Part shown: piece after piece, positions 11,691 through 23,618 of the stretch
How positions within the stretch are numbered: the first letter of the stretch is position 1
How the letters are laid out: every line of letters begins with the position of its first letter
Assembly: GCF_964355755.1 (NCBI RefSeq)
Contig: NC_092677.1
Location: forward strand, 24,400,101-24,460,100
Direction of reading: 5' to 3'
Source: Antedon mediterranea
Lineage: Eukaryota; Echinodermata; Crinoidea; Comatulida; Antedonidae
DNA length: 60,000 nt
Translations under genes and position numbers: made by a program
The notes under the pieces: generated by a model
What the model saw: only the letters and a program-made list of their open reading frames with translations
Database searches by the model: none
What the model was told of the DNA's origin: nothing

Positions 11691-12249
11691 AGCTGACATT
11701 CCTCGTGCATTCTCAGTTTATTTATTTACTACATTTATTTATTCAATTTTGATTCACAAGGGTAGCTCTAACAGGTGAACGAGTACAGCTGTCTTGAAGA
11801 GGCCCTTTTAAAAACATTATACAATTATACAAAAAGACATTCAAACATCACATTACAAGTAGATCCATAAAGCCTGTTCCTGTCGATCGTTAAGTTGCGT
11901 TGAGTTGCGCTAAGTTGCGTTGACATATTCAACGATTTGACAGGAAAAGGGGGTAAAAAATCAACGTTACAAATCGTTAAAGTCTGAAATCATAAAATTA
12001 CAAGTAGATTCATAAAGTTAAAATTCAGGTTTTTAAAAAGTTAAAACATTACAAGTTAAAATATTAAAATTTACGGAGTAATTTATTTTTGCAAACTACT
12101 CCATCAAGAAACTAAAAGAAAATTAATACATTTGAGTTTTGAACTCTGCACTTTTATTTTTTACTTGTTATTCTTGATTCTAGTGTTTTTATCAGGTATT
12201 ATTCGGAGTTTGTATTGGGTACGCTGTGACGGGTATGTATATATAGGAA
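11691..12249 (+). other. 3' flank of gene A with hairpin
   Basis: Shared with the 3' flanks of B, C and D; no ORF of note. At about 11877-11957 short GTTGCG repeats are enclosed by an inverted repeat ('cctgtcgatcgttaa' with 'caacgatttgacagg'), which could fold in RNA. In genes B-D an AATAAA follows about 620 bp after the stop. Here it has been pushed to 17527 by the transposon. Confidence 0.55.
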
Positions 12250-12258
12250 TTATAGGTG

Positions 12259-15200
12259 TCATGAGGTAATTTCCCGATTGATCGTAATCAAAACGGTACT
12301 GGGTTTGGTCTACTAGCGTTCCTGCTCCCAACCAGTACATCCATTCATAGAAGCCTTAATGAAGTAAGCCTACCTGGTGGTGGCCATAGAACGGTCCCGA
12401 GATAACGACTATACTTCGGCTTTAGTCGATAGAAGATTGAATAAATTGTTAGAGATAGAGTATACGATGTTATGATTATGTGTAGATATGTGATTTGTTC
12501 TTTTTATTCCAATGATGTTATGTATTTAATAAATTTGTTATATCAAATAATTAAATTATCGTAGATTGCATATTATGCGATGAATATTATCTAATAAATT
12601 TTTGATATATTATTATTATTATATTAATAAAAAAGATATTTGTTAGTATAAATTAAAAAATATAGATATAAGGAAGAAAAGCAAAGAGATTATGGAGCGG
12701 CTGTACCAGAATATACAACACTAAGTATTGTAAAGTTAATATATTAAAAATTTAGGCGATCTTGTCAAAGGTCAAGCGCCTTCAGCCTGCCACGTTTCGA
12801 TATTCAATATTGAACTTGACCTGACGTGGTTCCACAATATCTTTATATGAAAATGGTAGAGTGGATAGAAACATAAATTAATTTAAATTTAAAATGTTTA
12901 CCTTAAACTGGTTTTGAACTGAATCGGTTGATGTCTTATCGTTGTATGTATGATTTGGTTTGGTTTAAATTATGTTCGATAAAAGTGCGTACGTATGCGT
13001 ATAGAATGAAATGCTCGCGTTACGATGTACGCGTGTAATGCTGTTTATATCGTATAATAGATAAAGGATGAAAATATAGAAGGTATGATGGTAGAAAAAT
13101 AAAAAAGCAGTTTAGGATGTAGAAATAGGAAAAGTTTGTTAGTGCAAAAGTGTAGATTTTGAATGTGAGAAATGACTAGAAAGTACATTCCTGCTAGAGT
13201 CCTATGTCGGCACCTAGGCCTATATAACGTCATGAGGTAATTTCCCGATTGATCGTAATCAAAACGGTACTGGGTTTGGTCTACTAGCGTTCCTGCTCCC
13301 AACCAGTACATCCATTCATAGAAGCCTTAATGAAGTAAGCCTACCTGGTGGTGGCCATAGAACGGTCCCGAGATAACGACTATACTTCGGCTTTAGTCGA
13401 TAGAAGATTGAATAAATTGTTAGAGATAGAGTATACGATGTTATGATTATGTGTAGATATGTGATTTGTTCTTTTTATTCCAATGATGTTATGTATTTAA
13501 TAAATTTGTTATATCAAATAATTAAATTATCGTAGATTGCATATTATGCGATGAATATTATTTAATAAATTTTTGATATATTATTATTATTATATTAATA
13601 AAAAAGATATTTGTTAGTATAAATTAAAAAATATAGATATAAGGAAGAAAAGCAAAGAGATTATGGAGCGGCTGTACCAGAATATACAACACTAAGTATT
13701 GTAAAGTTAATATATTAAAAATTTAGGCGATCTTGTCAAAGGTCAAGCGCCTTCAGCCTGCCACGTTTCGATATTCAATATTGAACTTGACCTGACGTGG
13801 TTCCACAATATCTTTATATGAAAATGGTAGAGTGGATAGAAACATAAATTAATTTAAATTTAAAATGTTTACCTTACCTTGAACTGAATCGGTTGATGTC
13901 TTATCGTTGTATGTATGATTTGGTTTGGTTTAAATTATGTTCGATAAAAGTGCGTACGTATGCGTATAGAATGAAATGCTCGCGTTACGATGTACGCGTG
14001 TAATGCTGTTTATATCGTATAATAGATAAAGGATGATGATGAATCTCTTTGCTTTTCTTCCTTATATCTATATTTTTTAATTTATACTAACAAATATCTT
14101 TTTTATTAATATAATAATAATAATATATCAAAAATTTATTAAATAATATTCATCGCATAATATGCAATCTACGATAATTTAATTAATTGATATAACAAAT
14201 TTATTAAATACATAACATCATTGGAATAAAAAGAACAAATCACATATCTACACATAATCATAACATCGTATACTCTATCTCTAACAATTTATTCAATCTT
14301 CTATCGACTAAAGCCGAAGTATAGTCGTTATCTCGGGACCGTTCTATGGCCACCACCAGGTAGGCTTACTTCATTAAGGCTTCTATGAATGGATGTACTG
14401 GTTGGGAGCAGGAACGCTAGTAGACCAAACCCAGTACCGCTTTGATTACGATCAATCGGGAAATTACCTCATGACGATATATAGGCCTAGGTGCCGACAT
14501 AGGACTCTAGCAGGAATGTACTTTCTAGTCATTTCTCACATTCAAAATCTACACTTTTGCACTAACAAACTTTTCCTATTTCTACATCCTAAACTGCTTT
14601 TTTATTTTTCTACCATCATACCTTCTATATTTTCATCCTTTATCTATTATACGATATAAACAGCATTACACGCATACATCGTAACGCGAGCATTTCATTC
14701 TATACGCATACGCACTTTTATCGAACATAATTTAAACCAAACCAAATCATACATACAACGATAAGACATCAACCGATTCAGTTCAAAACCAGTTTAAGGT
14801 AAACATTTTAAATTAAAATTAATTTATGTTTCTATCCACTCTACCATTTTCATATAAAGATATTGTGGAACCACGTCAGGTCAAGTTCAATATTGAATAT
14901 CGAAACGTGGCAGGCTGAAGGCGCTTGACCTTTGACAAGATCGCCTAAATTTTTAATATATTAACTTTACAATACTTAGTGTTGTATATTCTGGTACAGC
15001 CGCTCCATAATCTCTTTGCTTTTCTTCCTTATATCTATATTTTTTAATTTATACTAACAAATATCTTTTTTATTAATATAATAATAATAATATATCAAAA
15101 ATTTATTAAATAATATTCATCGCATAATATGCAATCTACGATAATTTAATTAATTGATATAACAAATTTATTAAATACATAACATCATTGGAATAAAAAG

Positions 15201-17490
15201 AACAAATCACATATCTACACATAATCATAACATCGTATACTCTATCTCTAACAATTTATTCAATCTTCTATCGACTAAAGCCGAAGTATAGTCGTTATCT
15301 CGGGACCGTTCTATGGCCACCACCAGGTAGGCTTACTTCATTAAGGCTTCTATGAATGGATGTACTGGTTGGGAGCAGGAACGCTAGTAGACCAAACCCA
15401 GTACCGCTTTGATTACGATCAATCGGGAAATTACCTCATGACGATATATAGGCCTAGGTGCCGACATAGGACTCTAGCAGGAATGTACTTTCTAGTCATT
15501 TCTCACATTCAAAATCTACACTTTTGCACTAACAAACTTTTCCTATTTCTACATCCTAAACTGCTTTTTTATTTTTCTACCATCATACCTTCTATATTTT
15601 CATCCTTTATCTATTATACGATATAAACAGCATTACACGCATACATCGTAACGCGAGCATTTCATTCTATACGCATACGCACTTTTATCGAACATAATTT
15701 AAACCAAACCAAATCATACATACAACGATAAGACATCAACCGATTCAGTTCAAAACCAGTTTAAGGTAAACATTTTAAATTAAAATTAATTTATGTTTCT
15801 ATCCACTCTACCATTTTCATATAAAGATATTGTGGAACCACGTCAGGTCAAGTTCAATATTGAATATCGAAACGTGGCAGGCTGAAGGCGCTTGACCTTT
15901 GACAAGATCGCCTAAATTTTTAATATATTAACTTTACAATACTTAGTGTTGTATATTCTGGTACAGCCGCTCCATAATCTCTTTGCTTTTCTTCCTTATA
16001 TCTATATTTTTTAATTTATACTAACAAATATCTTTTTTATTAATATAATAATAATAATATATCAAAAATTTATTAAATAATATTCATCGCATAATATGCA
16101 ATCTACGATAATTTAATTAATTGATATAACAAATTTATTAAATACATAACATCATTGGAATAAAAAGAACAAATCACATATCTACACATAATCATAACAT
16201 CGTATACTCTATCTCTAACAATTTATTCAATCTTCTATCGACTAAAGCCGAAGTATAGTCGTTATCTCGGGACCGTTCTATGGCCACCACCAGGTAGGCT
16301 TACTTCATTAAGGCTTCTATGAATGGATGTACTGGTTGGGAGCAGGAACGCTAGTAGACCAAACCCAGTACCGCTTTGATTACGATCAATCGGGAAATTA
16401 CCTCATGACGAAGTATAGTCGTTATCTCGGGACCGTTCTATGGCCACCACCAGGTAGGCTTACTTCATTAAGGCTTCTATGAATGGATGTACTGGTTGGG
16501 AGCAGGAACGCTAGTAGACCAAACCCAGTACCGCTTTGATTACGATCAATCGGGAAATTACCTCATGACTTTCTAGTCATTTCTCACATTCAAAATCTAC
16601 ACTTTTGCACTAACAAACTTTTCCTATTTCTACATCCTAAACTGCTTTTTTATTTTTCTACCATCATACCTTCTATATTTTCTTTCTTTATCTATTATAC
16701 GATATAAACAGCATTACACGCGTACATCGTAACGCGAGCATTTCATTCTATACGCATACGCACTTTTATCGAACATAATTTAAACCAAACCAAATCATAC
16801 ATACAACGATAAGACATCAACCGATTCAGTTCAAAACCAGTTTAAGGTAAACATTTTAAATTTAAATTAATTTATGTTTCTATCCACTCTACCATTTTCA
16901 TATAAAGATATTGTGGAACCACGTCAGGTCAAGTTCAATATTGAATATCGAAACGTGGCAGGCTGAAGGCGCTTGACCTTTGACAAGATCGCCTAAATTT
17001 TTATATATTAACTTTACAATACTTAGTGTTGTATATTCTGGTACAGCCGCTCCATAATCTCTTGGCTTTTCTTCCTTATATCTATATTTTTTAATTTATA
17101 CTAACAAATATCTTTTTTATTAATATAATAATAATAATATATCAAAAATTTATTAAATAATATTCATCGCATAATATGCAATCTACGATAATTTAATTAA
17201 TTGATATAACAAATTTATTAAATACATAACATCATTGGAATAAAAAGAACAAATCACATATCTACACATAATCATAACATCATATACTCTATCTCTAACA
17301 ATTTATTCAATCTTCTATCGACTAAAGCCGAAGTATAGTCGTTATCTCGGGACCGTTCTATGGCCACCACCAGGTAGGCTTACTTCATTAAGGCTTCTAT
17401 GAATGGATGTACTGGTTGGGAGCAGGAACGCTAGTAGACCAAACCCAGTACCGTTTTGATTACGATCAATCGGGAAATTACCTCATGACG
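12259..17490. mobile_element. Foldback-like transposon of inverted ~967-bp monomers
   Basis: The element starts TCATGAGGTAATTTCCCGAT and ends with the reverse complement plus CG. It is flanked by the 9-bp duplication TTATAGGTG (12250-12258 and 17491-17499). Other units have one copy at that site ('ggaattataggtgtaaagg'), which gives the empty site. Two monomers lie in one orientation (12259-13229, 13230-about 14036); about three and a half lie in the other (about 14040-17490). The switch is at about 14036. Equivalent points recur at 14393, 15360 and 16327, a period of 967 bp. A 160-bp internal duplication sits at about 16411-16570. No transposase; 88-codon ORFs repeat with the monomers and match nothing I recognise. 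Long inverted repeats made of tandem monomers resemble foldback/TU-type elements; the 9-bp duplication would also suit a Mutator-like element. Confidence 0.8.
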
Positions 17491-17526
17491 TTATAGGTGT
17501 ATAGGAATTATAGATATATTTATTTC

Positions 17527-17532
17527 AATAAA
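17527..17532 (+). terminator. Likely polyA signal of gene A, displaced by transposon
   Basis: AATAAA followed by 'caccattgcaac', as at 31130, 42524 and 55931 where it lies about 620 bp after the stop codon. Here 5.2 kb of inserted DNA separates it from the 7TM exon. Confidence 0.45.
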
Positions 17533-19696
17533 CACCATTGCAACAACAAAAAAAACAAAAACAAAAAACATTATGTTTAAATTTTGTTTTTTGAGCTACA
17601 TTGTTTGTCTGTTGATAAGTGTGTAGTTTAGAAAGATTAGGTTGGTTGATTGTAAAGTATAGTAAATTATCAAATTGATTTATTACAAATTAAATATTAT
17701 ATTTGTTATCTTTGTGAATATTTTGTATATAAAAGATACATTTGCATAATTAGTTTCATTATTTATTTAATTTGTTAAGATATTGAGTGTATCTGACAAA
17801 GGACAAACAAAAGGATTTAGTATAGATTGAGATGTGCACAAACTCGGCTAGTAAGATTTACTATCAGTCTGTGTTTTGTCTTTTAACTTTGTAACTGTGT
17901 GTTTGTCTGTATTCAATTCATCCTATGTACGTTTAATTATTCACGTTTTTTTCAAACTTTGCATTTAGATCAACAAAATACTTTCTTTATTATCTGTAAT
18001 AAACAGCTATATACTCAGTCGGAATACTAATAAATATTAGATGGAAAAGAATTATTGTATCTTTATAATTATTTGGTTCCTACATTGGTTTAAACTTAAT
18101 GAGATACAACTGAATATTGGAAGCAATATATCGTCAATTAATAGATGATCCTATAACATATGTTTTATGTAATTTGTCGGATACCACTTTTTCATGGAGT
18201 TTACATAAATAATAATATTATCTGACTACATGTGTTTTTGTAATTTTGCAACGTGGCAAATTAATATTGCTTTATATTGCTCCACATGTTTAACAATAAG
18301 CACCTCACTGATGTGTTGAGTTGGATACAGACTGCATGTTTAGAACCTAAACATGTTCATATCTAAACATGTTTAAGGCTAAATGTGTGGAAAACGTTGG
18401 TACAAATAGATGTTTAAGATCTACACTATTTTTACAGTGATAATATGATTTTTGTTTGCTCGTCTGATTTCGCTGATGTCATCATCTGCCAGGGATGAAT
18501 ATTTCTATTTGTACAAATAAAACAAAATATTTCGTTGAGACAAGAACTAACTGATTATGTTGTATTCAGTGATATTTGAGAAAGTGTTGCCTAACTCAAT
18601 GGTAATCCTAAACGAATGTGTCCATCATAGAAGGACATACACATGGCTGCGTACAGTCGCGTGCTCAAGTTAGTGTTTACCGACCAACCGACATGTAGAG
18701 TCGCGTTGCACGTGACTAAAAACCGAAGCGAAAACCATTTTGACCGTATAAATGGTTTTTTTAACCTAAAATTATATTTTAATTTATGGGTCTTGTGCTT
18801 TTAAAACTAAATTTCTTTCCATTCATATCCAAAATTTCAACATACTCAAATGGTATTATCTAATTTATATTTAAATTGCACGTGCCATAATTAACTCACT
18901 CCTTTGTAGATTCATCCTCACACTAAGAGTTTTGTATTTTCAAATAACAGTGCAAAATCCACTCACCTACAGATTCATTATATTCCCAACAGTGTCTATT
19001 CTCAATTTAATTCCTAGAACTTACATTGCCTGATGCTCAACACTGCTTTGCTTTAAGTATAAATACTGATTTTGAATTCAGTATAACAACTAGATTCATT
19101 TCAGCCACAACAAGCGGTTTTGTTCATATTTAATTCTGAGTAAAAGACGGAGCTGATGCTTCAACCTCTTTGCGTAAAAAAAAAAATTCTGCAACAAGAT
19201 ACAAGAAACTTTTTTTTTTGTCTTCGTAAAAACAAAGAAATGTCGGTTGTCAGCAAATCCCATTAAAAAGATACATATACATAAACGGACTAAAGAATGA
19301 CAATTAGTTACTTAGACTACTATTTTTTATATAAACAAAGACTTCTTATTTTTATTAAATAAAAAATATTGTTTGATTTAAAGATGTATTGTACCCCAAA
19401 ACATAAAAAAATGAAGATTAATTTTTAAAAAGACTTTGAATAGGCCATTTCGCTGTGTTGATTAAGTTAATAACTTCTATAGAAAAAAGGATTTTATAAT
19501 AAAATAAGGTTTTCACTTATAAAAAGACAAATTAGCGGTAAAATTCAACCAAAAACTGGATCGAAAAAAAAATTATTTTCCTGAAAAAATGTAATTTAAA
19601 GCAAAAAAAAAAAACTTAAATGGTTTTGTTACAATTAACCGTTTCTCTTGTCTTTTTATAAGTGAAATAATTATTTTGTTGATTTGTTTTAAAGTA

Positions 19697-19729
<33 letters not shown>

Positions 19730-19734
19730 AACAC

Positions 19735-19768
<34 letters not shown>

Positions 19769-20378
19769 TGGTAGGACGTGACATAGCGCATTATGCTGAA
19801 AGCCTCAATGCGCTTTACATAGACAGAAACATTTAGAAAATTACAAATTAAAAAGGTGGGTTTATAAATAAATAAATAGCTTTATTAAAACTTTTTCAGT
19901 TTTTTGGGGGACAATACATCTTTAACTATTTGTTTGTTTTAAATTAGGGCCTACAGTTATTTCAGGTAAATATTTTTTTTCGATCCAATTTTTTGAATAA
20001 CTACTGTATTATGTGACATTAAAATGGCATATTAAAAAACATTTAAAAAAACATTTTCAGGGGGACAATATATTATCAAAACCGTTAGTTACACCAGTTA
20101 AATATACTCTATATGATGACGTGTTTACGTTTAAAGCTCCACAGGTATATATATGAGACATATTGAATTATCAAAAGAAAATCAAAGTTCAATAATTAAA
20201 TCATATTGCCCACAACCTGGTCTGGTAATGTAATTTAATACACTTTAAGTGAATGTCATCTTAAAAATTAATGAAGACAATCATGAAATAATTAGGTCTA
20301 GGTCTATGCATTATATTAGTGAGCTTTTGACAAACTAACGGTTTATTTCTATTACCGATTTAATACGTATGTAAGAAG
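17533..20378 (+). other. 5' flank of gene B (no gene seen)
   Basis: Nearly identical to 31136-33981 in front of gene C. It lacks the 470-bp block of units 1, 4 and 5 (junction 18251/18252, 'gcaa|cgtggc'). It contains a TTAA-flanked MITE at 19378-19925 and, after it, the remains of an older MITE ending near 20065. A TATA-like run 'ggtatatatatgag' at 20144-20157, preceded by TGACGTG at about 20117, lies about 225 bp before the ATG and is shared by units 2-5. It is only a weak promoter candidate. Confidence 0.5.
19378..19925. mobile_element. TTAA-flanked MITE (unit 2)
   Basis: The inverted ends read TTAAAGATGTATTGT and ACAATACATCTTTAA. Inside is a second inverted repeat ('cacttataaaaagacaa' at about 19514 with 'ttgtctttttataagtg' at about 19647) and a (TAA)n tract at 19697-19768 interrupted by 'cactaacacta'. 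No coding capacity. It sits inside an older MITE-like sequence that is uninterrupted in unit 1 (about 2330-2450). The TTAA edges recall piggyBac-type insertion, but that assignment is a guess. Confidence 0.65.
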
Positions 20379-20466
20379 ATGTTCATCTTTAAAGACGCAA
20401 GAATACTAGTACTAGGCCTAGTACTAGAACTATTGCCATTCTGTTTCACAAATAATGCCAGATATG
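20379..20466 (+). CDS. Gene B exon 1: signal peptide
   Basis: Eighty-eight coding bases ending in phase 1 at a GTATGT donor. It encodes MFIFKDARILVLGLVLELLP then FCFTNNARY. The Leu/Val-rich core makes a standard signal peptide. The last full codon is Tyr where C, D and E have Pro. Confidence 0.75.
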
Positions 20467-20496
20467 GTATGTATTAAATGCATTTAACATTTAGAA

Positions 20497-20745
20497 TTAA
20501 AGATGTATTGTCCCCCTGAAAAAATAATTCTTACAATTTTTTTTGTTAAATATGCCATTTTAATGTCACCTAATACTGTTGTTACGCTATCCACTTTTAG
20601 CAAAAATTAGATCGGGAAAAAAATGTATTTACCTAAAAGCAAAAGATAATAGTCAAATTGGCTGCCAATTTTTTTTTTTTTATTGAATTTAACCATTTAT
20701 TTTGTCATTTTATAAGTGAAAACATTTTTTTTATATAATTATGTT
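20497..20745. repeat. MITE-derived fragment in intron 1, gene B
   Basis: Starts TTAAAGATGTATTGTCCCCC shortly after the exon 1 donor and continues as AT-rich sequence related to the 5'-flank MITE ('gccattttaatgtcac', 'cattttataagtgaaaa'). It has one recognisable end only. Genes D (45932-46160) and E (59330-59578) share it; genes A and C have unrelated sequence ('gtgactgct...aacatgaac') at this place. Confidence 0.6.
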
Positions 20746-20924
20746 CTGTGACCGTCTTCTCACAGTAGGTTAATGTTCATCTATTTCTGCATTCTTAAAA
20801 TAACTATTATCTTTTGTTCATGTTTTATGTTGGTTGATGTTATGAGTTTACTGTACGGTATAAAACATATTTCGGTTTTTGCCGATTGTTCTCAGGTTTT
20901 ATGAAATTGTCAAAACTTTGAAAA

Positions 20925-21890
20925 GTGTTTTTCTGTTAGTGTTAGTGTCTAAGATACAACAGTATTGACAACACGTAACATTTTGTTAGTGTTTGGTTCT
21001 TTTAGTGTTCAAATTTCCACCATACAACAGTGTTGAAAACACGTAGCATTTTGTTCTGCTAGTGTCCATATTCCAGCAAACAACAGTGTTGAATACGCGT
21101 ATCATTTTGTTAGTGTTTGGATCTTTTAGTGTCCATGTTTCCACCATACAACAGTGTTGAACACACGATCATTTTGTTAGTATTTGGTTCTGTTGGTGTC
21201 CATGTTTCCACCATACAACAGTGTTGAACACACGATCATTTTGTTAGTATTTGGTTCTGTTGGTGTCCATGTTTCCACCATACAACAGTGTTGACTAACA
21301 TTTTGTTAGCGTTTGGTTCTATTAGTGTTAAAGTTTCCATCATACAACAGTGTTGAAAACACGTAGCATTTTGTTAGTGTTTGGTTCTATTAGTGTTAAA
21401 GTTTCCACCATACAACAGTGTTGAAAACACGTAGCATTTTGTTAGTGTTTGGTTCTATTAGTGTTAAAGTTTCCACCATACAACAGTGTTGAAAACACGT
21501 AGCATTTTGTTAGCGTTTGGTTATATTATTGTTCAAATTTCCACCTTACAACAGTGTTGAACACACGTAGCATTGTGTTATAAGTGCTTGGTTCTGTTAG
21601 TGTCCATGTTTCCACCATACAACAGTGTTGACAAACATTTTGTTAGTGTTTGGTTCTTTTAGTGTCCATGTTTCCACCATACAACAGTGTTGACAAACAT
21701 TTTGTTAGTGTTTGGTTCTTTTAGTGTTCAAGTTTCCACCATACAACAGTGTTGAAAACGCATAGCATTTTGTTAGTGTTTGGTTCTGTTTGTGTCCATG
21801 TTTCCACCATACAACAGTGTTGAAAACACGTAGCATTTTGCATCGTGTTTTGTTCTGTTAATGTCCATGTTTCCACCCTACAACAGTGTA
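20925..21890 (+). repeat. Intron-1 minisatellite, gene B (about 15 copies)
   Basis: About 15 imperfect copies of a ~65-bp unit with core 'ccatacaacagtgttga'. Some neighbours are identical over their whole length (21118-21300), which points to recent slippage or unequal exchange. Confidence 0.85.
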
Positions 21891-22430
21891 ACATTTTGTA
21901 AATCTGTATACTGTGGTCTAGAGCCTCAATAACGTATCACTGTGTGCGTGTATGGCGAAGCTTATACGTTACCGGACACAGTCGAATACATTTGTTTTAA
22001 AGAAAATCTTATTTTAGAACTTATTAAATTATTATTAACAAGGCATATTCATGGCTGCAGTCGCGTGCTCAAGTTAGTGTTTACCAACCAACCGACCGAA
22101 AAACGCGACTCAAAAGCTAAGCATTAAAAATAATGGGATACTAAAACTCATGATACAATACATTCCAATTAATAGTTTATGATGCTTTCTGTTTTATTTA
22201 TTTTAAATTTTAAGGTTGTAACCGTATGTTATGTTGAATGTAAAATTAATTTTAAGAGGATAATTAATATTTAAAGTCTTGCAAATTTACCATCTTTGAA
22301 TTATTTTAAAAATAATGTTTGATTTATACAACAGACCTACTGTACAAATTAATTTTTTATTAGTGTTTTTTTATTGGTGAACATCGACGAATAGGTCTGT
22401 ATGCCTATACTTCACATACAAAATGTTCAG

Positions 22431-22551
22431 TCTATCCACAGGGTTGTTATAACAGTGGCATACTACTTAGTGAAGTAACTTGTTCGCCATGGAACATGAA
22501 TACAGTTACAGAAATCATTGAGTATAATAAACAAAGCACTATATCAAGTTT
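22431..22551 (+). CDS. Gene B exon 2: N-terminal cap
   Basis: Acceptor GTTCAG, donor GTAAGT, 121 nt, phase 1 to 2. It encodes VYPQGC, an 11-residue loop (YNSGILLSEVT), CSPWNM, then a stretch ending ISSL. The loop between the cysteines differs in length and sequence from gene A (10) and gene C (13), while the flanks are conserved. Confidence 0.75.
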
Positions 22552-22667
22552 GTAAGTATTACAGTGTATGTACTTATTGTGTGGCCATAGAATATATACA
22601 GTATATAATATACACAGTGGGATGACGGGTTCCATATGTTCTAATGGCATGATGACGTTATCCAAAT

Positions 22668-23245
22668 CAAACATGAAGATGACAATTTCGGAAAATAATG
22701 ATTCGAGCTAAAAGATATATGATTTTGAAGAAAATTGGACACGTAGAAGTGCGAAGCGCGCTGTTTTAGATTTGTATAACTGACAAAAGCTTTCAAAATA
22801 AGTTATAAACACCAAGGTCACCTCTAATTACTGAAGGGCTAAAAATATACGGTGTAAGTGAAATTACGCGATCAATGTTGTTCAAATTTTTAGGCGTGAT
22901 GACGTCATTAAAATGAGATTGGTGGAACTACACGATTCAGTAACTTTTATGTTGGTTCAATGGGGTTTGCTATGTTTTTTAGAGTTTGCGGGGTTTGGTA
23001 ATTATTTTAAACCAAAAGGTGATGTTTTACCCCAAAAATAAGTAGTTAACAACAATTTTGTGTTTGTTTAACTGACACAAAGTTTGTAGTACACTACACG
23101 ATTCAGTAACTTTTATGTTGGTTCGATAGAGTTTTCTATGTTTCTAAGGTTTGCGGGGTTTACGGTGATTACCAATACCCAACATTTGTCAAATAAATCA
23201 GAAATCGTCTACAGACCTGTCAAGAGTATCAAGAAAAACAATCAG
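22668..23245. repeat. Inserted AT-rich repeat block in intron 2, gene B
   Basis: About 570 bp not present at the matching place in A (about 4485) or C. It contains two copies of 'actacacgattcagtaact' followed by 'ttttatgttggttc', at about 22928 and 23093. The related 'gttggttcgatggggtttgc' segment occurs in the opposite orientation in A (about 4230-4290) and C (about 36165-36215). No gene seen. Confidence 0.45.
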
Positions 23246-23618
23246 AATTGTACATCGTCCAAGATAGACCATGATTTATTATTTAGGTTTTTCCAAAAAC
23301 CCGGGTGAAAAGGACTGATTCTGCTGAAGGAGAGAACTGCCTAATAAAGACTACTTTAGTTTAAAAAAAAGAAGAAAAAAAACATTGCATTTTGTAATTC
23401 TCACACTCTTGGCCATTAACGTTTATTTCTGTTTGTTTTTATATTTATTTATTTAAATTTTCTTTTGCATTTCACAACTTTAATAAATTAATTATTGATG
23501 GTGATTTTGATTGAATAATTAAAAAAAATGTTGATTGTCTTTTTAATTGTTTAATGAATTATTTAGCAGCATAATATATGGTATAATTAATAAAACAATA
23601 TCTTTTACAATTTATAAG

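Noticed and set aside
14393-14659. 88-codon ORF repeated in the foldback monomers (13045 minus, 14393, 15360)
   Set aside because: Copies are near-identical because the monomers are. I recognise no domain, and the 16327 copy is broken by the internal duplication. No evidence of coding.
19573-19791. Poly-leucine minus-strand ORF (also 33175)
   Set aside because: Translation of the (TAA)n microsatellite.
20925-21890. CRISPR-like regular repeats
   Set aside because: Repeat units abut or vary along their whole length with no unique spacers, in intron-bearing DNA. It is a minisatellite.
21942-22127. 61-75 codon ORF in intron 1 of several genes (3539, 35425, 47425)
   Set aside because: Similar in all units but with indels that change its end, no splice sites fitting it, and the gene frame is complete without it.
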